A stretch of DNA of 64,000 bases from Giesbergeria sp. (GTDB taxonomy: Bacteria > Pseudomonadota > Gammaproteobacteria > Burkholderiales > Burkholderiaceae_C), in the NCBI GenBank assembly GCA_023150295.1, contig JAKLLE010000012.1, forward strand, positions 1-64,000, given 5' to 3'. Of the stretch, positions 43,596-52,580 are shown piece by piece (positions within the stretch are counted from its first letter, which is position 1; each line of letters begins with the position of its first letter). The position numbers and the translations under genes are program-made. The notes beneath the pieces are model-generated. The model was not told the DNA's origin and did not search any database. It was given only the letters and a program-made list of their open reading frames with translations.

Positions 43596-43655
43596 GGCGC
43601 GCTGGCCAAAAGCCAAATTCACAAGCTCTGGCTTCGCAGCCAGGGCCTTTTGGCG
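43596..43655. repeat. Inverted repeat downstream of the CBS-domain gene
   Basis: gctggccaaaagcc at the left and ggccttttggcgttcagc at the right can pair, with an inner ctggcttcgcagccag hairpin. It directly follows the stop of the minus-strand CBS gene, without a clear T run. It may protect or terminate that mRNA. Confidence 0.5.
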
Positions 43656-43656
43656 T

Positions 43657-44100
43657 TCAGCGGCCACCGCCAGTGATGTAGTGCTCCAGCTGCTCGATGA
43701 TGAATCTCTGCTCGGAGATGATGTCCTTGACCAGGTCACCGATGGAGATCATGCCCAGCAGCCTGCCGTCCTCTTCCACCACGGGCAGGTGGCGCAGGCG
43801 CTTGCCGGTCATGATCTGCATGCACTGCTCGCTGGTCTGGTTGGGGCGCACGCAGAGCACAGAGGCGGTCATCACGTCGCGCACCGGCGTGTCCATGGAG
43901 GTACGCCCGCGCAGGGCCAGCTTGCGGGCGTAGTCGCGCTCGGTGAAGATGCCTGCGATCGTGCCGCCATCGAGCACGAGCAGCGCCCCTACCTCCTTCT
44001 CGGCCATGGTGCGCAAGGCCTGGAACACGCTGTCTTGGGGTGCCACGCTGTACACCGCAGCGTGTGATTTGGATTTGAGAATTTCTGCAACGGTGGTCAT
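43657..44100 (-). CDS. CBS-domain pair protein
   Basis: A 147-aa soluble protein made of two CBS motifs: residues about 10-65 (EKEVGALLVLDGGTIAGIFTERDY) and 80-130 (KRLRHLPVVEEDGRLLGMISIGDLVKDI). Such pairs bind adenosyl nucleotides and sense energy state; the target is unknown. The ATG at 44100 (MTTVAEILKSKSHAAVYSV) gives the typical start. It is convergent with the nrtABD operon and not obviously part of nitrate metabolism. Confidence 0.88.
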   Translation of the reverse strand: MTTVAEILKSKSHAAVYSVAPQDSVFQALRTMAEKEVGALLVLDGGTIAGIFTERDYARKLALRGRTSMDTPVRDVMTASVLCVRPNQTSEQCMQIMTGKRLRHLPVVEEDGRLLGMISIGDLVKDIISEQRFIIEQLEHYITGGGR

Positions 44101-44448
44101 ACGCGGTAGCCCCTTCAAGGGTGATGGTTCAGGCATTCATTTCAGCCCAAGCCGCAGCGGATTGCAAGCCGTGGCAGCCCGAGGTGCAGCGCACATGGCG
44201 GGCCTGTAGCGCCTGCATGACAACGGCAGGGATCTTCGAGAGACAACACGCTGCCGACCCGACGATTATTCTTAAAACCGGAATAGTCAATTAACGACTG
44301 AACAGTTTTTTTGTGGTCTTTGCAGGCGTACAGTTCACCCCATCGATGAGCCCAACGCTACCGCGCAACTCAGCGACAGAGCTCCAGCAATCACCCGATG
44401 GCCTTTGCCGGAGCACCTTTGGAGTCACTTTTGATCAAGGAAACCATC
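44101..44448. other. Intergenic region with AT-rich promoter-like stretch
   Basis: No gene seen in these 348 bp. An AT-rich block at about 44262-44320 (gattattcttaaaacc, aatagtcaattaac) contrasts with the surrounding GC-rich DNA and probably contains promoters for the divergent CBS gene and the small secreted protein. No consensus pair could be fixed. Confidence 0.4.
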
Positions 44449-44745
44449 ATGCAAACCGCACGCATCCTCACCATCGCAGCCCTGTCCGCTTTCGCAACCC
44501 TGGGCGCCCAGGCCGCTGAACTCAACGGCGACCTGTACGGCACCGACTTCGAATCCAAGGTGCAATCGGTGCGCAGCGTCGCCGAAGTGCGCGCCGAAGG
44601 CCGCAAGGCTCTGCCCAGCTTCAACGACGGCCCTCCCGCCGACCGCTACGCCAAGACCCCCAGCGTTCTGGAGCGCCCTGCAGTGCGCGCCAACGGTGCC
44701 ATCGCCATGCGTGCCCACGGCATTGCCATGGGCGAGCGCAGCTAA
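44449..44745 (+). CDS. Small secreted protein (DUF4148-like)
   Basis: A 98-aa protein with a clear signal peptide (MQTARILTIAALSAFATLGAQA, cleavage after AQA). A hydrophilic mature part has the SVAEVRAEGRKAL segment seen in small DUF4148-type periplasmic proteins of Burkholderiales. Its function is unknown. The ATG at 44449 follows CAAGGAAA; the upstream ATG at 44398 would bury the signal peptide. A strong terminator follows. Confidence 0.65.
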   Translation: MQTARILTIAALSAFATLGAQAAELNGDLYGTDFESKVQSVRSVAEVRAEGRKALPSFNDGPPADRYAKTPSVLERPAVRANGAIAMRAHGIAMGERS

Positions 44746-44790
44746 GCGCTTGCAGCCCCCGGCGTTCAGGCCGCAGACTGAACGCCCCCC

Positions 44791-44825
44791 AAAAGCCCGC
44801 TGGCCCTGCCTGCGGGCTTTTGCTT
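44791..44825 (+). terminator. Rho-independent terminator after the small secreted protein gene
   Basis: aaaagcccgc (44791-44800) pairs with gcgggctttt (44812-44821); the stem ends in a T run. Confidence 0.85.
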
Positions 44826-45040
44826 TGCGGTCTTGCCCCCCCTGACCAGTGGTCGACAACAAGCGGCAATCGGCATTCGCAATCCTGTCATGTCGCTTTC
44901 TCGCCTTCCCTTGCTGCCACGAGCCACTCTGTGGCACCAGGACATGCTGGCCTGGTCGCTGAAGAAGTCGCCCGACACGCACTGGATCGCACTGGGCTGA
45001 AACGCCCGCCCCGGTGCACGGCGGTGGCCCACCTCCCCTG

Positions 45041-45061
45041 CCTTGGTGCAATGCACCAAGG
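45041..45061. promoter_or_regulatory. NtrC-like palindrome upstream of nirB
   Basis: A perfect 21-bp inverted repeat with half-site CCTTGGTGCA around a central A, followed at 45064 by a further TGCACCA. It lies about 105-125 bp upstream of the sigma-54 promoter, a normal enhancer distance. The half-sites match NtrC (TGCACC / GGTGCA), though the spacing is tighter than the usual consensus. Confidence 0.55.
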
Positions 45062-45165
45062 CGTGCACCAAAACAGCGCCGCTGCGGCACATGGCCGCGC
45101 AACGGAGCACCGCTCCCCTCCCACAGACCCGTGCATCCCTGCGCCAAAGCGGGGCGCACAGACAC

Positions 45166-45181
45166 TGGCACGGTCGTTGCA
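45166..45181 (+). promoter_or_regulatory. Sigma-54 promoter of the nirB-nirD-nasA operon
   Basis: TGGCACG-GTCG-TTGCA matches the sigma-54 consensus exactly. The start codon of nirB is at 45270, giving a leader of about 75 nt that contains a ggcccccagggcc hairpin. Confidence 0.85.
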
Positions 45182-45269
45182 TTGACCTGTGTGTGTGGCC
45201 CCCAGGGCCGCAGGCACGGCGCGCCAGCAAGGCCCGCCGCTTTCTGGACAAGCAACGCGCGAGGGCACG

Positions 45270-47723
45270 ATGAAGAAATCGAAACTGGTGATGGTGGGCA
45301 ACGGCATGGCAGGGGTGCGCACACTCGAAGAACTGCTCAAGATCGCACCCGACCTGTACGACATCACCGTCTTCGGTGCCGAGCCGCACCCCAACTACAA
45401 CCGCATCCTGCTCTCGCCGGTGCTGGCGGGCGAGCAAACGCTGGAGCAGATCGTCCTCAACGACTGGTCCTGGTACGAGGATCACCACATCACCCTGCAC
45501 GCGGGCTACACCGTGACGCAGGTGGACCGCACGCGCCGCATGGTGCACGCCACCAATGCGGCGGGCGAGACGCTGAGCGTGGCCTACGACCGGCTCATCA
45601 TGGCCACGGGCTCCAACCCCTTCATGCTGCCCATTCCGGGCAAGGACCTGCAGGGCGTGCTGGCCTACCGCGACATTGCAGACACGCAGGCCATGATCGA
45701 CGCGGCCGCGCACTACAAGCACGCCGTGGTCATTGGCGGCGGCCTGCTGGGCCTGGAGGCTGCCAACGGGCTGTGCAAGCGCGGCATGCAGGTGGCGGTG
45801 GTGCACGCCAGCGAATGGCTGATGGAGCGCCAGCTCGACGATGTGGCGGGCAAGATGCTGCAGAAGGCACTGCAGGAACGCGGCATGCAGTTCCTGATGA
45901 AGGCGCAGACGCAGGAGCTGCTGGCCGACGATGCCGGGCGCGTGCGCGCCGTGCGCTTCAAGGACGGCACCGAGGTGAGCGCCGACCTGGTGGTGATGGC
46001 CGTGGGCATCCGCCCCAACGTGGCGCTGGCGCAAAGCATGCGCCTGCACGTGAACCGCGGCATCGTCGTGAACGACACCATGCAGACCACCACCGACGCG
46101 CGCATCTACGCCGTGGGCGAATGTGCCGAGCACCGCGGCGTGGCCTACGGCCTGGTGGCGCCGCTGTTCGAGCAGGGCAAGGTGGCGGCCAACCACCTGG
46201 CGGAGTTCGGTATTGGGCGCTATCAGGGCTCGCTCACGTCCACCAAGCTCAAGGTCACGGGCATTGATCTGTTCTCCGCGGGCGACTTCATGGGCGGTGC
46301 GGGCACCGAGGAAATCGTGATGAGCGACCCCGGCGCCGGGCTGTACAAAAAGCTGGTGCTCAAGGACGACAAGCTCGTGGGCGCCTGCCTGTACGGCAAC
46401 ACCGTGGACGGGAGCTGGTACTTCAAGCTGCTGCGCGACGGCCGCCCCGTGAGCGACCTGCGCGACAAGCTGATGTTTGGCGAGAGCAACATCGGCGACA
46501 GCGGCCACGCCGGCCAGAACAAGGCCGCCAGCATGCCCGACGACGCCGAGGTCTGCGGCTGCAACGGCGTGACCAAGGGCACCATCTGCAAGGCCATCAA
46601 GGAAAAAGGCCTGTTCACGCTGGACGAAGTGCGCAAGCACACCAAGGCCAGCGCCAGCTGCGGCTCGTGCACCGGCCTGGTGGAGCAGATCCTAATGGCC
46701 ACGGTGGGCGGCGACTATTCCGCCACGCCCAAGACCAAGCCCGTTTGCGCCTGCACCGACCACGGCCACCAGGCCGTGCGCGACGCGATCCGCACCAACA
46801 AGCTGCTGTCCAAGGAGGAGGTGTTCGCCTTCATGGAGTGGAAGACACCCAACGGCTGCCCCACCTGCCGCCCGGCCGTCAACTACTACCTCATCAGCAC
46901 CTGGCCCAAGGAGGCGCTGGACGACCCGCAAAGCCGCGCCATCAACGAGCGCAGCCACGCCAACATCCAGAAGGACGGCACCTACAGCGTGGTGCCGCGC
47001 ATGTGGGCGGGCGAGACCACGGCCGACGAACTGCGCCGCATTGCCGACGTGGTGGACAAGTACAAGATCCCGGCCGTCAAGGTCACGGGCGGCCAGCGCA
47101 TCGACCTGCTGGGCGTGAAGAAGGAAGACCTGCAGGGCGTGTGGAACGACATCGGCATGCCCTGCGGCCACGCCTACGGCAAGAGCCTGCGCACCGTGAA
47201 GACCTGCGTGGGCAGCGAATGGTGCCGCTTTGGCACGCAGGACAGCACCCAGATGGGCCGCGACCTGGAGCGCGCGCTGTGGCGCATGTACGCCCCGCAC
47301 AAGGTCAAGCTCGCCGTCAGCGGCTGCCCACGCAACTGCGCGGAAAGCGGCATCAAGGACGTGGGCATCATCGGCGTGGACTCGGGCTGGGAAATCTACG
47401 TGGCCGGCAACGGCGGCATCAAGACGGAGGTGGCGCACTTCTTCACCAAGGTGAAGACCGCCGAGGAGGTGCTGGAGATCAGTGGCGCCTTCCTGCAGCT
47501 CTACCGCGAAGAGGGCTGGTACCTGGAGCGCACGGTGCACTACATCTCGCGCGTGGGCCTGGACTACGCCAAGAAAAAGGTGCTCGAAGACCACGAGAAC
47601 CGCAAGGCCCTGTGGGCACGGCTGCAGGCGGCGCTGGAAGGCGAGCCCGACCCCTGGTTCGAAGGCGAGAAAGCGCGGGTGGACGAACGCCAGTTCATCC
47701 CCATCGCCCTGGCCACGGCCTGA
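45270..47723 (+). CDS. nirB: Assimilatory nitrite reductase, large subunit
   Basis: NirB (817 aa) reduces nitrite to ammonium with NAD(P)H. The order is an FAD/NAD-binding half (KLVMVGNGMAGVRTLEELL, AVVIGGGLLGLEAA), a BFD-type [2Fe-2S] domain (CGCNGVTKGTICKAI and ASCGSCTGLV), and the sulfite/nitrite reductase half. That half has the siroheme/[4Fe-4S] ligands in TCVGSEWCRFG and SGCPRNCAES. Length is usual. The ATG at 45270 begins MKKSKLVMVGNGMAG; the frame is open 27 codons upstream. The siroheme precursor enzyme CobA is encoded at 58.7 kb. Confidence 0.96.
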   Translation: MKKSKLVMVGNGMAGVRTLEELLKIAPDLYDITVFGAEPHPNYNRILLSPVLAGEQTLEQIVLNDWSWYEDHHITLHAGYTVTQVDRTRRMVHATNAAGETLSVAYDRLIMATGSNPFMLPIPGKDLQGVLAYRDIADTQAMIDAAAHYKHAVVIGGGLLGLEAANGLCKRGMQVAVVHASEWLMERQLDDVAGKMLQKALQERGMQFLMKAQTQELLADDAGRVRAVRFKDGTEVSADLVVMAVGIRPNVALAQSMRLHVNRGIVVNDTMQTTTDARIYAVGECAEHRGVAYGLVAPLFEQGKVAANHLAEFGIGRYQGSLTSTKLKVTGIDLFSAGDFMGGAGTEEIVMSDPGAGLYKKLVLKDDKLVGACLYGNTVDGSWYFKLLRDGRPVSDLRDKLMFGESNIGDSGHAGQNKAASMPDDAEVCGCNGVTKGTICKAIKEKGLFTLDEVRKHTKASASCGSCTGLVEQILMATVGGDYSATPKTKPVCACTDHGHQAVRDAIRTNKLLSKEEVFAFMEWKTPNGCPTCRPAVNYYLISTWPKEALDDPQSRAINERSHANIQKDGTYSVVPRMWAGETTADELRRIADVVDKYKIPAVKVTGGQRIDLLGVKKEDLQGVWNDIGMPCGHAYGKSLRTVKTCVGSEWCRFGTQDSTQMGRDLERALWRMYAPHKVKLAVSGCPRNCAESGIKDVGIIGVDSGWEIYVAGNGGIKTEVAHFFTKVKTAEEVLEISGAFLQLYREEGWYLERTVHYISRVGLDYAKKKVLEDHENRKALWARLQAALEGEPDPWFEGEKARVDERQFIPIALATA

Positions 47724-47755
47724 GGCCCCGCCACACTGCCCCCGCACACCCCATG

Positions 47756-47820
47756 TTTTGAACAAAAAGTGGCTGCAGCGCTTACCAGATAAGCGCTAGC
47801 AGCTATGAAAGTAATAGCAA
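47756..47820. repeat. Dispersed ~60-bp repeat, copy 7
   Basis: Reads aacaaaaagtggctgcagcg, then cttaccagataagcgctagc and agctatgaaagtaatagcaa. It fills the nirB-nirD gap and ends exactly at the nirD ATG. It contains an alternative in-frame ATG that would add five repeat-encoded residues to NirD. Confidence 0.85.
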
Positions 47821-48197
47821 TGACACAGTGGACCTACATTTGCAAGATCGAAGACATTCCCGCCCTGGGCGCCCGCCGCGTGGCACGGGCGCAGGGGCTG
47901 GAGGTGGCCGTGTTCCGTACCGCCGACGATGAAGTGTTTGCCCTGCTGGATCGCTGCCCGCACAAGGGCGGCCCGCTGAGCCAGGGCATGGTGTTTGGCA
48001 AGAGCGTGGCCTGCCCGCTGCACAACTGGACCATCGGCCTGTGCAACGGCCAGGCCGCAGCGCCCGACGAGGGCTGCACACCGCACTTCCAGGTCAAGCT
48101 GGAAGACGGTGCCGTGTACCTGGACGCCGATGAACTCGCGCGCCACGCCCTCACGGAAACCCGCCCCCTGGCCGGCCCTGCCCTGCGCTGCGCATGA
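47820..48197 (+). CDS. nirD: Assimilatory nitrite reductase, small (Rieske) subunit
   Basis: A 125-aa Rieske-like protein that partners NirB. The two ligand motifs are intact: CPH in LLDRCPHKGGPLSQG and CPLH in VACPLHNWTIG. The start MTQWTYICKIEDIPALGARRV at 47820 matches the second NirD; an ATG 15 bp upstream lies in a dispersed repeat. The stop overlaps the nasA start (ATGA), so nirD and nasA are coupled. Confidence 0.92.
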   Translation: MTQWTYICKIEDIPALGARRVARAQGLEVAVFRTADDEVFALLDRCPHKGGPLSQGMVFGKSVACPLHNWTIGLCNGQAAAPDEGCTPHFQVKLEDGAVYLDADELARHALTETRPLAGPALRCA

Positions 48198-50987
48198 CCA
48201 CCACCCGCTCCACCTGCCCCTACTGCGGCGTGGGGTGCGGTGTGCTCATCGACAGTGAAGGCGAGCACATCACCGGCGTGCGCGGCGACCCGGAGCACCC
48301 GGCCAACTTCGGGCGGCTGTGCTCCAAGGGCTCGACCCTGCACCTCACGGCCCGCCCCGAAGTACAGGCCCAGGTGCGCCTGCTGCAACCCCTGCAGCGC
48401 GCGCAACGCGGTGGCGCGGCGCTGCCGCTGGCCTGGGACCAGGCGCTGGACACCCTGGGCCAGCGCATCGCCACCACCGTGCAGCAGCACGGTGCCGATG
48501 CCGTGGGCCTGTATGTCTCGGGCCAATTGCTCACCGAGGACTACTACGTCTTCAACAAGTTCGCCAAGGGGCTGCTGGGCACCAACCAGATCGACACCAA
48601 CTCGCGCCTGTGCATGAGCAGCGCCGTGGCGGGCTACAAGGCCACGCTGGGCGCCGACGCGCCCCGGCCTGCTACGAAGACCTGGCCCATGCGGCCACGC
48701 TGTTCATCACCGGCGCCAACCCGGCCTGGGCGCACCCCATCGTGTTCCGGCGCATCGAAGACGCCAAGCGCGCCAACCCGCAGTTGCGCATCATTGTCTG
48801 CGACCCGCGCCGCACCGACACCGCCGAGCTGGCCGACCTGCACCTGGCGCTGCAACCTGGCTCGGACGTCTGGCTCTACCACGGCATGCTGCGCTGCATG
48901 CTGGAGCAAGGCTGGGTAGACCAGGCCTTCATCGCCGCACACACCCAGGGCTGGGACGCCCTGGCCGCCCAGGTGCAACACGCCACGCCCGCCGCCGTGC
49001 AGCAGCACTGCGGCATTGCCCCGGCCGAGCTGCTGCAGGCCGCACGCTGGTTTGCCGGCGTGGACGCGGGCGCTACCGGCCGCAGCCCCACGCTCAGCCT
49101 GTACTGCCAGGGCCTGAACCAGTCGGTGCATGGCACCGACAACAACACCGCCCTCATCCACCTGCATCTGGCCTGCGGCCAGATCGGCAAACCCGGTGCG
49201 GGGCCGTTCTCGCTCACCGGTCAGCCCAACGCCATGGGCGGGCGCGAGGTGGGCGCGCTGGCCAACCAACTCAGCGCCCACCGCAACCTGGCCGACCCGC
49301 AGCACCGTGTCGAAGTGGCCGCCCTGTGGGGCGTGCCCGAGGTGCCCGCCACGCCCGGCAAGGCGGCGGTAGAGCTGTTCGAGGCCGCCGCCGACGGCCA
49401 GATCAAGCTGCTGTGGATTGCCTGCACCAACCCCGCGCACAGCCTGCCCGACCAAGCCCTGGTGCGCCGCGCCCTGCAGCGCGCCGAGTTCGTGGTGGTG
49501 CAGGACGCCTATGCCACCGGCGCCACCACCCGCTACGCCGACCTGCTGCTGCCCGCCACCACCTGGGGCGAAAAAGAAGGCACCGTGACCAACAGCGAAC
49601 GCCGCATCAGCCGCGTGCGCGCCGCCGTGGCGGCGCCCGGCCAGGCCTGGGCGGACTGGCGCATCGTCACCGAAGTGGCGCGGCGCGTGCAGCCCCTGCT
49701 GCCCACGCGCGCGCACCTGCCCAGCCTGTTTCCCTACGACGGCCCCGAGGCCATCTGGAACGAGCACCGCGAAAGCACGCGCGGGCGCGACCTGGACATC
49801 ACCGGCCTGAGCTGGGCGCAACTGGACGCCGCCCCACAGCAGTGGCCCTGCCCCCAGGGCCAGCCCCAGGGCAGTGCACGCCTGTACACCGACGGCCGTT
49901 TTGCCACCCCGATGGCCGCGCCCGCTTTGTGCTGCCCCAGCCCGGCACCGTGGCCGAGCCCACCGATGCACGCTACCCCTTTGCGCTGATCACCGGCCGC
50001 CTGCGCGACCAATGGCACGGCCTGAGCCGCAGCGGCACCGTGGAAAGCCTGTGGGCCCACGCCAGCGAACCTGTGGCGCAAATGGCCCGCGAGGACATGG
50101 ACCGCCTGGGCCTGGCGCCCGGCGACCTGGCCTACCTCACCAGCCGCCGAGGCACCGTGCTGGCTCCCGTGCAGCCAGTCGACGGCCTGCGCAGCGGCCA
50201 GGTGTTCATGGCCATGCATTGGGGCGACGAGGTGCTGGGCGGCGCCAGCAGCACCGGCAAGCGCCTGGCAGGCGTGAACGCGCTGACCACGGCGGCGCGC
50301 TGCCCGCAGTCGCTGCAGCCCGAGCTCAAGCACGCCGCCATCAAGGTGCTCAAGGCCGAACTGCCCTGGGGCGTGTGGGCCCAGGCCTGGCTGCCGCTGG
50401 CCCAGGTGCACCTGGCACGCCAGACGCTGGAGGGCCTGATGGCCGCCTTCCCCTTTGCCAGCTGCACGTTGTTTGGCCGCCCCGAAACCGGCGTGGGCCT
50501 GCAACTGCGCGCGGCCGCGCACCAGGCGGTGGACACAGCGCTGCTCGAACGCATCGCCCAGGTGCTGGGCATACAGGGCCAGGGCGCCCTGAGCTACCAG
50601 GACGCACGCCGCGGCCAGTGGCGCCGCGCACGCCTGCAGGACGAAGGCGCCGCACAGCTGCTGCAAGGCATGGTGCTGGCGGGCGATGTGAGCGCCCAGG
50701 CCTGGATTGCCCCACTGCTGCAAGAGCGCCAGAACGCGCAGCCCCTGCGCCGCGCCCTGCTGCAGGCGGGTGCGCGCCCGCCCGTGCCCGTGGTTGCACG
50801 CGGTGCCACGGTGTGCTCGTGCGAGGGCGTGGCCGAATCGGCCATCACCGGCCTGCTGCAGCGCTGCGCGGGCGATGCGGCCCAGCGCCTGCAGCAGCTC
50901 AAGGACGGCCTGCGCTGCGGCACGCAATGCGGCTCCTGCGTACCCCAACTGCAACGCATGGTGCAGGCCAGCCTGGCCAACGCCTGA
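48194..50987 (+). pseudogene. nasA: Assimilatory nitrate reductase, interrupted by two frameshifts
   Basis: The full protein would be about 930 aa. It has an N-terminal [4Fe-4S] motif (CPYCGVGCGV...RLCSKG), the molybdopterin oxidoreductase body (GKPGAGPFSLTGQPNAMGGREVG), the molydopterin-dinucleotide domain and a C-terminal BFD [2Fe-2S] domain (VCSCEGVAESAITGL, CGTQCGSCVPQL). The reading frame changes twice, each time by loss of one base in a run of C: at 48662-48665 (LGADAP/ACYEDLAH) and at 49907-49910 (RFATP/DGRARFVLP). As written it cannot make an intact enzyme. Both sites are homopolymers, so sequencing error is possible. Confidence 0.85.
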
Positions 50988-51023
50988 CCTCCACCACAAC
51001 CCAGTTTTACCCGGAGAAGCTCC

Positions 51024-52289
51024 ATGGCGGGATTCCGCACCTTCCTCAAGTCCGGCCACTCGCCCACACTGCTGGCGGCCTTCATTTACTTCACCTACTG
51101 CTGCGGCGTGTGGGTGTCCAACGGCGCCATGGCACCGTTCATCAAGGAGTCCCTGGGGCTGACGCCCGCGCAGGTGGGCCTGATGCTGTCGATCCCCATT
51201 TTTGCCGGGGCGCTCATGCGCTTTCCGCTGGGCGTGCTGGCCCAGTACATCGGGCGCAAGAACGCCACGCTGGTGGAGATGACCGGCATTGCCGTGGCGC
51301 TGATGTACGGCTATTTCGTGGTCGAAACCTTCAACGACCTGCTCGCCATGGGTGTGCTGCTGGGCATTGCGGGCGCCAGCTTTGGCGTGGCGCTGTCGCT
51401 GGGTTCGGGCTCGTTTCCGGCGCACTACAAGGGCCTGGCCATGGGGCTGGTGGGCGCAGGCAACGTGGGCACCTCGGTGGCCGCCATCCTGGCCCCCCAA
51501 CTGGCACAGTGGTGGGGCTGGAAAACGGTGTACGGCATTGCCGCCCTGGGCCTGCTCGTACCCATCGTCGTGATGGTGGCCCTGGCGCGCGAGCCCGACG
51601 ACGTGGACAAGCACGCCTCCCTGCGCGAGCACATGGCCTGCCTGTTCGAGAAGGACGGATGGGCCTTCAGCACCATCTACGCCGTCACCTTTGGCGGCTT
51701 CATCGGCCTGATCACCTTCCTGCCCAGCTACTACTACGACCAGTTCGGCGTGAGCAAGGTGCAGGCCGGGCAACTGACCATGCTGGCAGCCTTCATGGGC
51801 GCTGCGCTGCGGGTGCTGGGCGGCTGGATCTCCGACCGCTGGGGCGGCATCAACACCCTGACCGCCGTGCTGGTGGTGGTGGGCCTGAGCCTGCTGGCCT
51901 GCGGCTTCACGCAGCACTCGCTGGTGCTGACCACGCTGCTCATGCTGCTGTGCTTTGCGGCACTGGGCGCGGGCAACGGCGCGCTGTTCCAACTGGTGCC
52001 GCTGCGCTGGCCCGCATCCACCGCCGTGGCTGGTTCGATGATCGGCGAGATCGGCGCCCTGGGCGGCGGCCTGGTGCCCAACGCCATGGGCCTGTCCAAG
52101 CAGTACCTGGACACCTACCTGTGGGGCTTCGCCCTGTTCGCCACCCTGGCCCTGCTCACGCTGCTGATGATGCGCTGGATGCAACTCCGCTGGACCCGCA
52201 CCTGGGCAGAAAAAGGCGGCCGGGCCCGCGCAGCGGGACCGGTGGCGGCGCAGCCGACAGGAGCGACAGCGACCCCGCATTTTCGATAA
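51024..52289 (+). CDS. narK: Nitrate/nitrite MFS transporter (NarK/NasA family)
   Basis: A 421-aa inner-membrane carrier with about twelve helices. The nitrate signatures are visible as GIAGASFGVALSLGSGSFPAHYKGLAMGLVGAGNVG and GAGNGALFQLVPLRWP, the Gly-rich motifs of NarK-type porters. The last 25 residues (KGGRARAAGPVAAQPTGATA then TPHFR) are encoded by the first unit of a 78-bp tandem repeat array, so the natural C-terminus has been replaced or extended. GGAGAAG precedes the ATG. It follows nasA by 36 bp in the same operon. Confidence 0.9.
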   Translation: MAGFRTFLKSGHSPTLLAAFIYFTYCCGVWVSNGAMAPFIKESLGLTPAQVGLMLSIPIFAGALMRFPLGVLAQYIGRKNATLVEMTGIAVALMYGYFVVETFNDLLAMGVLLGIAGASFGVALSLGSGSFPAHYKGLAMGLVGAGNVGTSVAAILAPQLAQWWGWKTVYGIAALGLLVPIVVMVALAREPDDVDKHASLREHMACLFEKDGWAFSTIYAVTFGGFIGLITFLPSYYYDQFGVSKVQAGQLTMLAAFMGAALRVLGGWISDRWGGINTLTAVLVVVGLSLLACGFTQHSLVLTTLLMLLCFAALGAGNGALFQLVPLRWPASTAVAGSMIGEIGALGGGLVPNAMGLSKQYLDTYLWGFALFATLALLTLLMMRWMQLRWTRTWAEKGGRARAAGPVAAQPTGATATPHFR

Positions 52290-52513
52290 AAAGGCGGCCG
52301 GGCCCGCGCAGCGGGACCTGTGGCGGCGCAGCCGACAGGAGCGACAGCGACACCGCGTTTTCGATAAAAAGGCGGCCGGGCCCGCGCAGCGGGACCTGTG
52401 GCGGCGCAGCCGACAGGAGCGCCAGCGACACCGCATTGTCTGTAAAAAGGCGGCAAGGCCCGCGCAGCGGGACCGATGGCGGCGCAGCCGACAGGAGCGA
52501 CAGCGCCACCGCC
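52210..52513. repeat. 78-bp tandem repeat, four copies
   Basis: Units start with aaaaaggcggc at 52210, 52288, 52366 and 52444, exactly 78 bp apart; the last is truncated. Each contains cccgcgcagcggg and ggcggcgcagccgacaggagc. Copies differ by a few bases, most in the fourth. The first unit codes for the C-terminus of NarK, and the array ends just before the convergent kinase gene. Inverted repeats inside each unit could act as transcript-end structures. Confidence 0.92.
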
Positions 52514-52527
52514 CCGCAAAACGCTCT

Positions 52528-52580
52528 GTTTTTAATAGCTACCAGCGCCCAATCTACGGGCGCCACGGCCTATTTTGGCA
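52528..52580. repeat. Dispersed ~60-bp repeat, copy 8
   Basis: Reads ctgtttttaatagctaccag, then cgcccaatctacgggcgcca and cggcctattttggc. It overlaps the last codons of the minus-strand kinase gene and adjoins the 78-bp repeat array. Confidence 0.75.

Noticed and set aside
45014..46267. 417-aa plus-strand ORF overlapping the start of nirB
   Set aside because: Wrong-frame shadow of nirB; the nirB frame has all expected flavin and iron-sulfur motifs.
49734..52436. 900-aa minus-strand and 989-aa plus-strand ORFs crossing nasA, narK and the 78-bp repeats
   Set aside because: Long open frames result from high GC content and a repeat unit divisible by three; no family features, and they contradict the well-supported genes.
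52210..52513. CRISPR array
   Set aside because: The 78-bp units are contiguous with no unique spacers and no cas genes are nearby.
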